DNA of 64,000 nt from Thermoactinomyces daqus (GTDB lineage Bacteria; Bacillota; Bacilli; Thermoactinomycetales; Thermoactinomycetaceae). The DNA lies in NCBI RefSeq assembly GCF_000763315.1, contig NZ_JPST01000035.1:62001-126000 (forward strand), written 5' to 3'. Shown piece after piece: positions 19,760 through 28,974 of the stretch. Numbering within the stretch: position 1 is the stretch's first letter; the number at the start of each line of letters is the position of its first letter. The notes under the pieces are model-generated. The model made no database searches. It was not told where the DNA came from and was given only the letters and a program-made list of their open reading frames with translations. The position numbers and the translations under genes were made by a program.

Positions 19760-20407
19760 CTAGTCCTCGATCTTTCGTACGACGACTCTGGCCCCTTCAA
19801 CGGCGATCACCTTTACCTTCGCACCTTGCGGAATGATCTCTCCTTCACTGACAACATCTTCTTTCCGTTCTCCAAACCGGGCAAACCCGGAAGGACGGAG
19901 CTGGGTGACGGCGACGCCTTCCATGCCCAACAGATCCCGACGCTTTTTTGCGGACACATACCCCTCTTCATTCCTTTGTTCCGCCTTCAGCACAATCCGG
20001 TTCCAGGACGCTTTTAACCCGATGAAGCGGATCAGCACCCATAAAATGATGCCGGCCAGCACAAAGCCGATGACAAGGGCCGTCAATCCCGCCCACAAAT
20101 CGGCTGCCGCCATGACAATTGAGGCAAGAATCATCACAAATCCGATCACTCCCAAAATTCCAAGCGTCGGCAACATCAATTCCAAGACGAGTAAAACGGC
20201 CCCCAGCACAAACAGAGCCGGTGCTCCCCAGCTCACCGTTCCCATGGTGAAATGAGCCCAGAAATAGAAAAAGAAACAAATGAGCCCGATGATCCCTGGT
20301 GCCCCAAAACCCGGCGACATCAGTTCAACCGCAATTCCGATCAAACCGATGGCCACAATCACGCCCATGACATAGGGATTGGTAAGAAATTGAGCGATCT
20401 CATACAT
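19760..20407 (-). CDS. Short NfeD family membrane protein
   Basis: 215 residues. Four hydrophobic segments (about residues 13-130, including GVIVAIGLIGIAVELMSPGF) followed by a C-terminal OB-like NfeD domain (GMEGVAVTQLRPSGFARFGE ... VIAVEGARVVVRK). It lacks the N-terminal ClpP-like protease domain of B. subtilis YqeZ (over 400 residues), so it is the short class. NfeD proteins pair with flotillins; floA follows after about 115 bases. ATG at 20407 with GGAG upstream. Confidence 0.88.
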   Translation of the reverse strand: MYEIAQFLTNPYVMGVIVAIGLIGIAVELMSPGFGAPGIIGLICFFFYFWAHFTMGTVSWGAPALFVLGAVLLVLELMLPTLGILGVIGFVMILASIVMAAADLWAGLTALVIGFVLAGIILWVLIRFIGLKASWNRIVLKAEQRNEEGYVSAKKRRDLLGMEGVAVTQLRPSGFARFGERKEDVVSEGEIIPQGAKVKVIAVEGARVVVRKIED

Positions 20408-20450
20408 GCTTCTTCTCCGCCTCTCCCTTCCTGATTCAGTGGTCAGACTG

Positions 20451-20484
20451 AAAAAAAACAGCGTGTTTTGGTTAAAACACGCTG
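20451..20484 (-). terminator. Intrinsic terminator after yqeY
   Basis: Perfect 11-bp minus-strand stem CAGCGTGTTTT/AAAACACGCTG (20474-20484 with 20459-20469), 4-base loop, followed by eight T. It overlaps the end of the spacer to nfeD and separates rpsU-yqeY from nfeD-floA. Confidence 0.92.
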
Positions 20485-20493
20485 CTGCATAAC

Positions 20494-20937
20494 TCAACTC
20501 AACGCTTCGGACACCAAGCGGTTGACCAATCTTCCATCCGCTCTTCCTTTTACCTTGGGCATGAGAGCACCCATCACCTTACCCATATCGGCTTTGGATG
20601 AAGCACCCAATTCCTGGATCACCTGCTGCACAAGTGCTTTTACTTCATCCTCGCTCATTTGTTCAGGCAAGTAAGCGCGGAGGATCTCCATTTCCTCTTT
20701 CTCTTTTTGCACCAAATCCTCCCGGCCTGCCTTTTCGTACTCGGAAAGTGAATCCTGGCGCTGTTTCACTTCGCGCAACACCACTTCGAGCACCTCTTCA
20801 TCAGTAAGCGGACGCCGTTTATCGATTTCCGCTTTTTTGATGGAAGACTTCAGCATGCGAATCGTGGAGAGTTTGGTTTTTTCTTTATTTTTTAGCGCCA
20901 ACTTCATATCTTCGTTTAATTGTTCCAAAAGACTCAA
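20494..20937 (-). CDS. yqeY: GatB/YqeY domain protein
   Basis: 147 residues, full-length YqeY. It resembles the C-terminal tail domain of GatB, which binds tRNA in the amidotransferase; its precise role is unknown. Motifs: MKLALKNKEKTKLSTIRMLKSS-type N-terminus, EILRAYLPEQMSEDE and GALMPKVKGRADGRLVN. TTG start at 20937 preceded by AGAGGTGG. Downstream of rpsU in the same unit. Confidence 0.95.
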   Translation of the reverse strand: MSLLEQLNEDMKLALKNKEKTKLSTIRMLKSSIKKAEIDKRRPLTDEEVLEVVLREVKQRQDSLSEYEKAGREDLVQKEKEEMEILRAYLPEQMSEDEVKALVQQVIQELGASSKADMGKVMGALMPKVKGRADGRLVNRLVSEALS

Positions 20938-20951
20938 GAGTTGCCACCTCT

Positions 20952-21125
20952 TTAGCGACGCTTTTTGCGAGCGGCCTCTGATTTTTTCTTGCGACGTACG
21001 CTAGGTTTTTCATAACGCTCGCGCTTTCTTACTTCCGCCAATACACCGTCTCTGGCGCAAGAGCGTTTGAAGCGACGCAAAGCGCTGTCCAGCGATTCGT
21101 TTTTGCGCACACGGGTTTCTACCAT
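20952..21125 (-). CDS. rpsU: 30S ribosomal protein bS21
   Basis: 57 residues ([20 protein letters not shown], then a basic tail [14 protein letters not shown]). Small-subunit protein near the anti-Shine-Dalgarno end of 16S rRNA. ATG at 21125 with GGAGGGAGGG upstream. First gene of rpsU-yqeY, with an unusually long leader. Confidence 0.98.
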   Translation of the reverse strand: MVETRVRKNESLDSALRRFKRSCARDGVLAEVRKRERYEKPSVRRKKKSEAARKKRR

Positions 21126-21342
21126 GCTATTCCCTCCCTCCACGGGTCAGTTAGGCCGTTTGGGCGCGCAGCCATAGCTAAAGGAAAAGACCCACACATT
21201 TCCACGCAAGCATCGGCCTGATCCCCAGCGGAGAGTCAGCACGACAACTGCATCAGAAAACTACCAACGATGCCCAAATCAAGCCTTTCCCAGGCTTTTT
21301 CCAAAGCCCAAGCTCTGGAAACCGTTGGGACACAAAGAGTCA
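21126..21342 (-). promoter_or_regulatory. Long structured 5' leader of rpsU
   Basis: About 217 transcribed bases between the promoter and rpsU with no coding gene. On the minus strand GGCTTT-GGAA-AAAGCC and AAGCCT-GGGAA-AGGCTT are two adjacent hairpins sharing the AAGCC segment (about 21308-21281), so they are mutually exclusive. CCAACG (21328-21323) and CGTTGG (21269-21264) can close a stem around them. No known riboswitch class is recognised. It may be an autoregulatory ribosomal-protein leader (inference). Confidence 0.5.
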
Positions 21343-21348
21343 TTTTAT

Positions 21349-21378
21349 ATTATAACGTACAAGTCCAAAACCTGTCAA
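21349..21378 (-). promoter_or_regulatory. SigA promoter of rpsU-yqeY
   Basis: Perfect -35 TTGACA (21378-21373) and perfect -10 TATAAT (21354-21349) separated by 18 bases on the minus strand. Confidence 0.88.
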
Positions 21379-21404
21379 AACGCTTCAGCCTGTTATTGAA
21401 GAAA

Positions 21405-21749
21405 TCAGCCCGGAGGCCAAGTGAGGGTACGTCCGCCCAGCAGATGAAAATGGATGTGGAACACGGTCTGACCGCCATGTTCGCCGGTATTATTCACCAC
21501 ACGGAATCCTTTTTCATCCAGGCCGAGTTCACGGGCCAGCTTTTGGATGACCAGATGGATCTTGCCGACCAGTTCTTGATCTTCTTCCTCCAGGTGCATC
21601 AGCGATTGAATATGTTTTTTCGGAATGACGAGGACATGAGTGGGCGCGGCGGGTGCAATGTCATGAAAGGCAAGTACATCGCGGTCTTCATACACTTTTT
21701 TTGAAGGGATCTTCCCTTCGATAATCTGGCAAAAAATGCAGGATTCCAC
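21405..21749 (-). CDS. HIT family nucleotide hydrolase/transferase
   Basis: About 114 residues. Contains the histidine triad HIHFHLL and N-terminal CIFCQIIEGKIPSKKVYE, typical of the HINT/protein kinase C interacting branch that hydrolyses nucleoside phosphoramidates. GTG at 21749 is preferred because GGAGG ends 8 bases upstream; another in-frame GTG five codons earlier overlaps the RBS. It lies in divergent orientation to the 21844 gene. Confidence 0.94.
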   Translation of the reverse strand: MESCIFCQIIEGKIPSKKVYEDRDVLAFHDIAPAAPTHVLVIPKKHIQSLMHLEEEDQELVGKIHLVIQKLARELGLDEKGFRVVNNTGEHGGQTVFHIHFHLLGGRTLTWPPG

Positions 21750-21843
21750 TGTTTGAACCTCCACTCTCGATTAGGATCAGTACATTCACCCATGGTTCTC
21801 ATCAGCATATACTATAACACGTTGAGGAAAAGAGGTGAATAAA

Positions 21844-22209
21844 TTGGTTCGTCGACCTTCTGCTTATGAATCCCATCTCCGGCGGCTGATCCGCAAAATG
21901 ATCAAAGAGGAACTCCGGTCCTTGTCCGAAAGCGGACAAAACACGGAAGGAACGGAGGCTGAAACCGCCAGCACTTCTGCTGGAGAGCAAGCGGAGCAAA
22001 TTGCCCCTCCCCGCTTTGCGGACGGATTTCAGACGGAGACGTGGGCGATTTTTGGTTCTCCCGAACCCGACCCGGAAAAGCAGTTGCTACCGAAAAGAGA
22101 ACAACCGCGAGCCTTGCCGGGTTTCCCCGAACTGTACCGGCCCGATTTTACCGGATTTGATTCTCCCCCTTTTCTTCCCCGAAGGCCGCAACCATTTCAG
22201 GATTCTTGA
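21844..22209 (+). CDS. Hypothetical protein, partly disordered
   Basis: About 121 residues. The N-terminus is basic and helical (YESHLRRLIRKMIKEELRSL), then a low-complexity acidic/Ser/Thr segment and a Pro/Phe-rich tail (FPELYRPDFTGFDSPPFLP). No family recognised, no signal or membrane segment. AGAGGTGA lies upstream of a TTG at 21844; a GTG three codons earlier (21835) is the alternative. Located between the HIT gene (divergent) and the Na/Pi symporter (same strand). The Pro-rich tail would fit a spore-coat or adaptor peptide, but that is speculation. Confidence 0.5.
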   Translation: MVRRPSAYESHLRRLIRKMIKEELRSLSESGQNTEGTEAETASTSAGEQAEQIAPPRFADGFQTETWAIFGSPEPDPEKQLLPKREQPRALPGFPELYRPDFTGFDSPPFLPRRPQPFQDS

Positions 22210-22361
22210 TCAATTTCCACGCGGACAAAAACCGGAACGGTGTTGCAGCCAAACTGGCATTTGTCCGCTCATCTCCCTTGAACGAACGGTTCTTTTCCAT
22301 TTTACTGGTCATGCTCCCTGTCTGTCCACCATATATATAGGCAAAGGATCAGGAGGGGTGG

Positions 22362-23339
22362 GTGCAGACCATGTTCAGGGAAATCGGAATTCCATTTCTT
22401 ATCGGGCTTTGTGTGTTCATGATCGGGCTACACTTTATGCGGACAGGCTTGGAAGCGCTGGCGGCCAATCGCCTGCAAGATATTCTGCTCAAGTTCACGC
22501 GCACCCCGTTCAGGGGGTTTGTGACCGGAACGATTACAACTGCATTCTTGCAGTCTTCAAGCGCGATCACGGTTCTGACAATCGGTTTTGTCAATGCGGG
22601 TGTTTTGACCTTCGCCCAGTCGATCGGCATCATTCTGGGGAGCAATATCGGGACAACCATTACAACGCAAATCCTCGCCCTTAAAATCGAGGATTTCGCG
22701 CTTCCCCTTCTCATCCTCGGCACCATTCTCTGGATGTTGCCGCAGCTCATTGTCTCCCGTCTGGGAAAAACGACGGCCGGTTTTGGAATGATCTTTCTGG
22801 GGATCGATTACATGCAGAAAATCGCTTCGCCGATCAAAGAACACGGTCTGATCCAGTGGGTGATCGACTATGGCGGCCATCCGATCCTGGCCGGGATTGT
22901 CATCGGGGCTGTTTTTACCGCGCTCATTCACAGCAGCAGCGCCTGCATCGCGATCACGATGGGCTTCTACGCCTCCCATGCCATCCCTTTGCCGTTTGCG
23001 ATCGCGGTTGTTTTCGGCAGCAATGTCGGAACCTGTGTCACCGCCATCCTCGCGGCGGTCAACGCCAACACGGCCAGCAAACAAGTGGCTTTATCCCATT
23101 TTCTTCTAAATTTGGCCGGAGTGATCCTGTTTGCGCCGCTCATCCCGTTGATCAGCCAATTCACGCCTTATCTGTCCGATAATCCAGCCACCCAAATCGC
23201 CCATATCCAAACGCTGTTCAACGTGATTTGCTCCGTAGCCGTACTGCCGTTTTGCGAACCGTTCGCCCGGGGGATTACCTATCTGATCCCCGATGAAACC
23301 GTGACATGGAAAAGAGGCGATTTTCACCGCCTCCCTTAA
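22362..23339 (+). CDS. Na+/phosphate symporter family protein
   Basis: 325 residues, about eight membrane helices in two inverted repeats, each with a QSSS-like motif ([30 protein letters not shown]) and a GSNIGTT/GSNVGTC motif, the signature of the NptA/PF02690 family. No C-terminal PhoU-like domain, so a short member similar to B. subtilis YqeW, which sits at the same place in that genome. Likely substrate phosphate with Na+ (by family). GTG start at 22362 with AGGAGG 5 bases upstream; ATG at 22371 is an alternative. Ends overlapping the convergent deoC by 4 bases. Confidence 0.9.
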   Translation: MQTMFREIGIPFLIGLCVFMIGLHFMRTGLEALAANRLQDILLKFTRTPFRGFVTGTITTAFLQSSSAITVLTIGFVNAGVLTFAQSIGIILGSNIGTTITTQILALKIEDFALPLLILGTILWMLPQLIVSRLGKTTAGFGMIFLGIDYMQKIASPIKEHGLIQWVIDYGGHPILAGIVIGAVFTALIHSSSACIAITMGFYASHAIPLPFAIAVVFGSNVGTCVTAILAAVNANTASKQVALSHFLLNLAGVILFAPLIPLISQFTPYLSDNPATQIAHIQTLFNVICSVAVLPFCEPFARGITYLIPDETVTWKRGDFHRLP

Positions 23340-24007
23340 TACGAGCCGCTCCCCTGCCCGCCACTGACAATTGCGACGCTTGCGCTGGCTCCAATCCGGT
23401 TTGCCCCGGCTTCCACCATTTTTTTCGCCGTCTCCTGATCGCGAATTCCGCCGGAAGCTTTTACACCCAAATCGGTACCGACGGTTTTGCGCATCAACCG
23501 AACGGCTTCAACGGTTGCCCCTCCATTGCCAAACCCGGTCGATGTTTTGACAAAATGAGCGCCCGCTTCTTTGGCCAATTTGCTTGCACCCGCGATTTCT
23601 TCATCATTGAGCAGTCCGGTTTCGAGGATCACTTTGACCAATTTCCCCTCTGCCGCTTTCACCACCGCCTCAATATCGCGTTTGACCGTTTCCGAATCTC
23701 CTGATTTTAATGCTCCGATATTGATGACCATGTCGATTTCATCGGCCCCGTTTTTAACGGCATCCTTGGTTTCGAACACTTTGGTCTCCGTTGTGGTGGC
23801 TCCGAGCGGAAAGCCGACAACCGTACATACCTTCACATCCGTCCCGGCCAATAACTTCGCCGCCTCCTTTACCCAAAATGGGTTGACACAAACAGAGGCG
23901 AAGTGATATTGTTTTGCTTCCTCACACAAAACGCGGATTTGTTCCAGCGTTGCTTCCGGTTTTAAGAGCGTATGATCGATCATCGCTGCCAGTTCTTTTG
24001 CATTCAT
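23336..24007 (-). CDS. deoC: Deoxyribose-phosphate aldolase
   Basis: 223 residues. Class I aldolase cleaving 2-deoxyribose-5-phosphate to acetaldehyde and glyceraldehyde-3-phosphate in deoxynucleoside catabolism. Motifs: [46 protein letters not shown] (Schiff-base region) and the second Lys in [10 protein letters not shown]. Start ATG overlaps the end of the NUDIX gene by 4 bases (ATGA), suggesting coupling. Confidence 0.96.
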   Translation of the reverse strand: MNAKELAAMIDHTLLKPEATLEQIRVLCEEAKQYHFASVCVNPFWVKEAAKLLAGTDVKVCTVVGFPLGATTTETKVFETKDAVKNGADEIDMVINIGALKSGDSETVKRDIEAVVKAAEGKLVKVILETGLLNDEEIAGASKLAKEAGAHFVKTSTGFGNGGATVEAVRLMRKTVGTDLGVKASGGIRDQETAKKMVEAGANRIGASASVAIVSGGQGSGSY

Positions 24008-24441
24008 GATTCATTTCCTTTCCGTAACCTGATTTGCTCGAGAGCGAGTTTCATCACTTCATCATTGTTATCATAGCCAAATTCCCGCTGTTTTTGCCAT
24101 GCCTCTTCGGCAGGCAACCAGACGACACCGTTAATCTCCTCCAACTGCGGTGTCTCCGTTCCGGTCAGCGCCTGCACGAGATAATAGACGACGCTCTTTT
24201 CCACTTGTCCATGCAGTTCATGTAGATAATGGTAAGTAACTGTTTGAAGCCGGGATTCAATCCGGCCCTTAATTCCGGTTTCTTCCTCGATTTCCCGTAA
24301 GGCGGTCTCCTCATCCGTCTCTCCCGGCTCTTTTTTTCCTTTGGGCAGCGTCCAACGGCCAAACCGATCTTCAATCATCAGAATTTCGGTCCGCCTGTCT
24401 CGTTGCCGGTAGACAACACCGCCGGCGGAAACTTCTCTCAT
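24004..24441 (-). CDS. NUDIX hydrolase
   Basis: 145 residues. The Nudix box [17 protein letters not shown] (consensus GX5EX7REUXEEXGU) is preserved and preceded by [10 protein letters not shown], resembling the diadenosine-polyphosphate/8-oxo-dGTP subgroup. Substrate cannot be assigned. Overlaps deoC by 4 bases downstream, so perhaps linked to nucleotide salvage or housecleaning. Confidence 0.92.
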   Translation of the reverse strand: MREVSAGGVVYRQRDRRTEILMIEDRFGRWTLPKGKKEPGETDEETALREIEEETGIKGRIESRLQTVTYHYLHELHGQVEKSVVYYLVQALTGTETPQLEEINGVVWLPAEEAWQKQREFGYDNNDEVMKLALEQIRLRKGNES

Positions 24442-24561
24442 CCTCGACCATCCCTTCCACTGTTTGCTATGAGATCATAGCACAATTTTCCCTTACGAGA
24501 CAAGCCGGGAAGCGCTTAAACGGACAGATGATCTGCCTAAAATGCCGCAAATCCTTTTCAT

Positions 24562-24595
24562 AAAAAAAGCCGTCAGCAAACACTCTGCTGACAGC
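24562..24595 (-). terminator. Intrinsic terminator after mtaB
   Basis: Minus-strand stem GCTGTCAGCA/TGCTGACGGC (24586-24595 with 24569-24578), 7-base loop, followed by seven T; ends the heat-shock/rsmE/mtaB transcript. Confidence 0.9.
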
Positions 24596-24602
24596 CAGTG
24601 AC

Positions 24603-25949
24603 CTAAACCGCACGAGCGGGACGCGGAACATCGTCGACAACGCGCACAAACGTGCCATGGCAATATTCGCCTTCCACCCGATCGATCCGCACGCGGCACA
24701 CTTTTCCGACCATGTCTTCCGTTGCCGGAAAAGCAACTTGCAAATAGTTATCCGCATATCCCATATAAAGACCGCTGGTCGGATCTTCTTTAAAGGGACG
24801 CTCCGGGATCACTTCCAAGACATCGCCGACAAATTTTTGTGCGTAATCAACAGTCAGGCGGTTGGAAAGTTCAATCAGGCGGCGAACCCGCTCATGTTTC
24901 ACTTCTTCCGGAACCTGATCCGGCATGCGCGCGGCCGGGGTTCCCGTGCGTTTGGAATAAGGGAACACATGCAATTGGTACATCTGCAGTTCCTCGATAA
25001 AGCGATAACCGCGCTCAAATTGTTCATCCGTTTCACCAGGGAAACCGACGATCACATCGGTGGTGATGGCCACTTGGGGCATCGCCTCGTGAAGTTCAAG
25101 GATTTTTTCCCTGAACTCAGCCGTGGTGTATTTGCGCCGCATCCGTTTCAAAACGGCATCATCCCCTGCTTGCAACGGGATATGAAGATGGCGGCACATT
25201 TTTTCAGAAGCGTTCAGCACTTCGATAATCCGTTCATCGATCTGGCTCGCCTCGATCGAGCTGATGCGAATCCGTTTCAGCCCTTCGATTTTATCGAGAT
25301 CCCACAGGAGATCAGCCAGTTTATAGTTTTCAAAATCATCGCCATATCCGCCGGTATGAATGCCGGTGAGCACAATCTCCTTATAACCGGCGTCAACCAA
25401 TTGGCGCGCCTGGGCCAGCACATTTTCCGGCTTGCGGCTGCGGGACAGCCCTTTGGCCCACGGAATAATGCAGAAGGTGCAGAAATTGTTGCAACCCTCC
25501 TGGATTTTCAGGGAAGCACGTGTGCGGTCCGCAAAGGCCGGTACATCCAGTTCTTCAAATTCCCGCTGTTTCATGATGTTGGCTACGGCGTTGATCGGTT
25601 GCCGTTCGTGGATAAATTTCTCCACATACTCAATTAACTTGTCACGCCCCTGCGTTCCCACCACGATGTCGACACCTGGAATCGCAGCCACTTCCGCCGG
25701 CGAGGTTTGCGCATAGCAACCGGTAACCGCGATCACCGCATCGGGATTGCGCCGGATCGCCCGCCGAATCACCTGACGGCTCTTTTTATCACCCGTATTG
25801 GTTACCGTACAGGTGTTGATCAGGTAAACATCCGCTTCTTCCTCAAACTCCACGCGTTCGTAGCCTGCTTTTTTGAACAGCTGCCACATCGCTTCCGTCT
25901 CATATGCATTAACTTTGCATCCCAATGTATGAAATGCCACCGTTCTCAT
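24603..25949 (-). CDS. mtaB: tRNA (N6-threonylcarbamoyladenosine37-C2) methylthiotransferase
   Basis: 448 residues, radical SAM methylthiotransferase converting t6A37 to ms2t6A37 in tRNA (YqeV homologue). It has an N-terminal UPF0004 domain with cysteines in HTLGCKVNAYE, LINTCTVTN and GCYAQ, a radical SAM motif GCNNFCTFCIIPWAKG (Cx3Cx2C), and a C-terminal TRAM domain. Start overlaps the rsmE stop by 4 bases. Last gene of the dnaK-prmA-rsmE cluster. Confidence 0.96.
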   Translation of the reverse strand: MRTVAFHTLGCKVNAYETEAMWQLFKKAGYERVEFEEEADVYLINTCTVTNTGDKKSRQVIRRAIRRNPDAVIAVTGCYAQTSPAEVAAIPGVDIVVGTQGRDKLIEYVEKFIHERQPINAVANIMKQREFEELDVPAFADRTRASLKIQEGCNNFCTFCIIPWAKGLSRSRKPENVLAQARQLVDAGYKEIVLTGIHTGGYGDDFENYKLADLLWDLDKIEGLKRIRISSIEASQIDERIIEVLNASEKMCRHLHIPLQAGDDAVLKRMRRKYTTAEFREKILELHEAMPQVAITTDVIVGFPGETDEQFERGYRFIEELQMYQLHVFPYSKRTGTPAARMPDQVPEEVKHERVRRLIELSNRLTVDYAQKFVGDVLEVIPERPFKEDPTSGLYMGYADNYLQVAFPATEDMVGKVCRVRIDRVEGEYCHGTFVRVVDDVPRPARAV

Positions 25950-26692
25950 CCATTTTCACCTCCCAAATCGTCTCTTGCAAACATGATGCAAGAAAGCGCC
26001 ACAAGCGGAGCGGTTTCCGTGCGCAGTATACGTGCACCCAAAGAGACGGGGATTGCTCCCTTCTCTTTGGCCGCTGCAATTTCCCGCTCCTCGAATCCGC
26101 CCTCCGGCCCGATGATCACCATGATATTGTTCGCACTCACGGATGAGATCGCCGCCTTCAGAGGAATTCCACCTTTTTCATAAGCGATAAAACTCGCCTC
26201 AGCCTTCTCCGTTTGCTCCAGCAACTCTTCCCACGCAAGCGGCCGGGAGACAGTGGGAATTTGCCCGCGGTGTGCTTGTTCTGCCGCTTCTTTGGCAATT
26301 TTTTGCCACCGTTCCCGCTTCCTGTCTGCCTTGCGTGCATCTATTTTAACAACGCTTCGTTTTGAAATAAACGGAATAAACGAAACCGCACCCAGTTCCG
26401 TTCCTTTTTGGATGATCCATTCCAGTTTATCCCCTTTGGGCAGGGACTGTGCAATGATCACTTTGGTTCGGGGTTCACCGCGGGAAACGCTTCGGCCGAT
26501 GATGCGGCAGCGCACTTCCTTTGCTGCGATCTCCATCACTTCCGCTTGGTAATCCAAGCCCTGACCGGCACAAACGATCAGGTTTTGCCCCGGCTTGGCC
26601 CGCAATACATTTTTCAGATGATGGACATCTTCACCCCGAATCACCAATTCATCATCAGAAATTTGCTCAGGTAAGACAAAATATCTCTGCAT
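25946..26692 (-). CDS. rsmE: 16S rRNA (uracil1498-N3)-methyltransferase
   Basis: 248 residues. SPOUT-fold methylase; MQRYFVLPEQ start, IIAQSLPKGDKLEWIIQKGT, and the knot motif VIIGPEGGFEEREI near the C-terminus followed by GARILRTETAPL. ATG at 26692 has AGGAG 6 bases upstream. Lies 18 bases after the (frameshifted) prmA and overlaps mtaB. Confidence 0.96.
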   Translation of the reverse strand: MQRYFVLPEQISDDELVIRGEDVHHLKNVLRAKPGQNLIVCAGQGLDYQAEVMEIAAKEVRCRIIGRSVSRGEPRTKVIIAQSLPKGDKLEWIIQKGTELGAVSFIPFISKRSVVKIDARKADRKRERWQKIAKEAAEQAHRGQIPTVSRPLAWEELLEQTEKAEASFIAYEKGGIPLKAAISSVSANNIMVIIGPEGGFEEREIAAAKEKGAIPVSLGARILRTETAPLVALSCIMFARDDLGGENG

Positions 26693-26710
26693 TTGACACT
26701 CCTGCCATTT

Positions 26711-27634
26711 TACCATTTTTTCGCGAGGATTGCCACCCAACCGTCCTGGTGTTTCGTTTCCAACACTTCAAGGCCGGCATCGAGGAGCGACGCTTCCACC
26801 CATTTTGCCTTTTCTTCGATAATCCCGGAAGCGATAAACGCTCCCCCGGTTTTAACACCCGTGGCAAATCGTGAACCAGAAGCACAATGATCTCGGCCAA
26901 AATATTGGCCACGACCAGATCGGCGGTTTGCCCCACACCTTTGAGGAGATCACCTTCCCTGGCCTCGATGACCCCGGATAAATGATTGGTTTCCACATTT
27001 TCTCGTGTTTTTTCGACAGCCAGGGGATCAAGATCGAGCGCCAGAACATGCTCCGCCCCCAATTTCCCGGCAACGATGCTCAGCACTCCGCTGCCACAGC
27101 CTACGTCAATCACACGGTCGCCGGGGGTTAAAGCCTGTTCCAGCAGGTGAATGCACAGAGCCGTGGTTGGGTGCGTCCCCGTGCCAAAGGCCATTCCGGG
27201 ATCGAGTTCAATCACTTTTTCTCCCGGCGAAGGATCGTACTCTTCCCATGTCGGTTTAATCGTAATCCGGTCTGAAATTTTGCTGACCTTGTAGTATTTT
27301 TTCCATTCATCCGCCCAATCGTTTTCATTCACCATCCGGTGCGTGACCGTCCCCGGGGAGATGTTCAGTCCGCTGTGCTTCAGGTGCTCCAATCCTTCCC
27401 TCACCTTTTGCAACAGCTCCTCCGGGTCTACAGATAGGCTTTGATGCGAACCCCTTCTTCGGGATAATCATCCGGCGAAAGCTCGATTATTTCTCCATAG
27501 CGATTTTCCCATGCCCGATGGAGCACTTCGGGATCTTCGATCGCGACACCATCAGCCCCCAGCTCCTGCAACAAAAAGCTGACGGCTTCGACTGCTTCCT
27601 GATTTGTGTGTATGACAATTTCCATCCAGTCCAA
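26711..27634 (-). pseudogene. prmA: Ribosomal protein L11 methyltransferase, interrupted by two frameshifts
   Basis: The full PrmA protein can be read only by changing frame twice. Frame A (27634-27428, TTG start) gives [19 protein letters not shown] ... RIKAYL then TAG. Frame B (from about 27430) gives [17 protein letters not shown], the AdoMet core DPGMAFGTGTHPTT and VIDVGCGSGVLSIVAGKLGA, then VLKPG. At a run of five G near 26862-26870 a further frame change restores GGAFIASGIIEEKAKWVE and the normal C-terminus WVAILAKKW, with stop at 26711. Both breaks need one extra base, so each is a one-base deletion. All domains are otherwise conserved, which suggests sequencing error or very recent inactivation. 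Normally PrmA trimethylates ribosomal protein L11. Confidence 0.85.
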
Positions 27635-27662
27635 TCCGATTCACCCACCTCATCTGACAATA

Positions 27663-27691
27663 AATAAAAAACGGGCTGATCCACGCCCGTT
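27663..27691 (-). terminator. Intrinsic terminator after dnaJ
   Basis: Minus-strand stem AACGGGC/GCCCGTT (27685-27691 with 27670-27676), 8-base loop, followed by TTTTTATTTA. It separates the chaperone genes from prmA-rsmE-mtaB, perhaps as a partial terminator. Confidence 0.85.
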
Positions 27692-27701
27692 TCATCTGTG
27701 A

Positions 27702-28841
27702 TCAGTCCCCGCGAAACGCTTGCTTCATTTTGTCAAAGAAGTTTCCGCCGGACTGCTCATTGTTGATATACTCGCCGCAAAGGCGACTGAAGTTGCGCAG
27801 GGCTTCTTTTTGTTCTTCCGTCAATTTGGTCGGCGTCACCACACGGACTTTCACGCGCAGATCACCTTCGCCGTAGCCGCGCATACGCGGAACTCCTTTC
27901 CCCTGCAGGCGGAATTCTGTTCCGGTTTGCGTACCGGCCGGCACTTTCAGCCGCGCCCGCCCGTTCAGCGTCGGAACGATGACCTCATCCCCAAGCGCCG
28001 CTTGTCCGAAGGTGATAGGCAACTCGCAAACAAGATCATCGCCTTCTCGTCTGAAGAAGTCATGCGGCTTAATAAAGATGGTGATATATAAGTCCCCTGG
28101 CGGCCCGCCATTAATCCCCGGTTCTCCTTCCCCGGAAACTCGCAATTGCGCCCCTTCATGAATTCCGGCCGGAATTTTGACATTGATTTTTTTCTTTTGT
28201 TTCACGTTGCCGGAACCGCGACAAGCGGGGCATTTTTCGCGAATGATCTTGCCTGAACCGTTACAAGCATGACAGATGCGGCGGTTCACAATCCTTCCAA
28301 ACGGTGTGTTTTGCACCATTTCCGCCTGACCCGATCCGTGGCATACCGAACATGTTTCCGGGTGCGTTCCCGGTTTGGCTCCGGTACCGCGGCACTGATC
28401 GCATTTTTCCGTGCGCGGGATCACAACATCCACATTTTTCCCAAAAATGGCATCCTTAAATTCAATCTGCAGGCGAAACTCCAGATCGGCACCTTGGCGA
28501 GGCGCATTAGGATTGTTGCGGCGACCCCCGCCAAAAAACATATCAAAGATGTCACCAAACCCAAAATCGGTGTCAAAACCGGTTCCAGCTCCGCCAAAAC
28601 CGCCTCCGCCAAAGCCGGCACCCGGACCCTCATGGCCAAACTGATCATAAGATGCCCGTTTTTGGGGATCGCTCAAAACTTCGTATGCTTCTTTTACCTC
28701 TTTGAATTTCTTTTCGGCATCTGCTGCTTTGTTGACATCCGGATGGTATTTGCGCGCCAATTTTCGGTAGGCTTTACGAATCTCATCGTCAGTGGCACCT
28801 TTGCTGACTCCCAATATTTCGTAATAATCGCGTTTACTCAC
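27702..28841 (-). CDS. dnaJ: Chaperone protein DnaJ
   Basis: 379 residues. Type I Hsp40: J domain with HPD ([18 protein letters not shown]), Gly-rich linker (residues 73-110), four CxxCxGxG zinc repeats ([36 protein letters not shown]), and a C-terminal substrate-binding domain. GTG at 28841 is preferred (AGGAGG 7 bases upstream, protein then begins [10 protein letters not shown]). Stimulates DnaK ATPase. Downstream of dnaK in the HrcA operon. Confidence 0.97.
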   Translation of the reverse strand: MSKRDYYEILGVSKGATDDEIRKAYRKLARKYHPDVNKAADAEKKFKEVKEAYEVLSDPQKRASYDQFGHEGPGAGFGGGGFGGAGTGFDTDFGFGDIFDMFFGGGRRNNPNAPRQGADLEFRLQIEFKDAIFGKNVDVVIPRTEKCDQCRGTGAKPGTHPETCSVCHGSGQAEMVQNTPFGRIVNRRICHACNGSGKIIREKCPACRGSGNVKQKKKINVKIPAGIHEGAQLRVSGEGEPGINGGPPGDLYITIFIKPHDFFRREGDDLVCELPITFGQAALGDEVIVPTLNGRARLKVPAGTQTGTEFRLQGKGVPRMRGYGEGDLRVKVRVVTPTKLTEEQKEALRNFSRLCGEYINNEQSGGNFFDKMKQAFRGD

Positions 28842-28974
28842 CGGGTCACCTCCTCTACCGATCACAAAGCTTTTGGTTCAATCCCACAAAAAGAGAAAAG
28901 CCATGTCAAGGCAGAGCCCCGACAATGACTTTCCTCGTCGAGGAGAACTCTTTCCTCTCCTCCGTAAATGATCT

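Noticed and set aside
22557-23084. Minus-strand open frame opposite the Na/Pi symporter
   Set aside because: Antisense to a well-supported transporter; charged low-complexity product without motifs.
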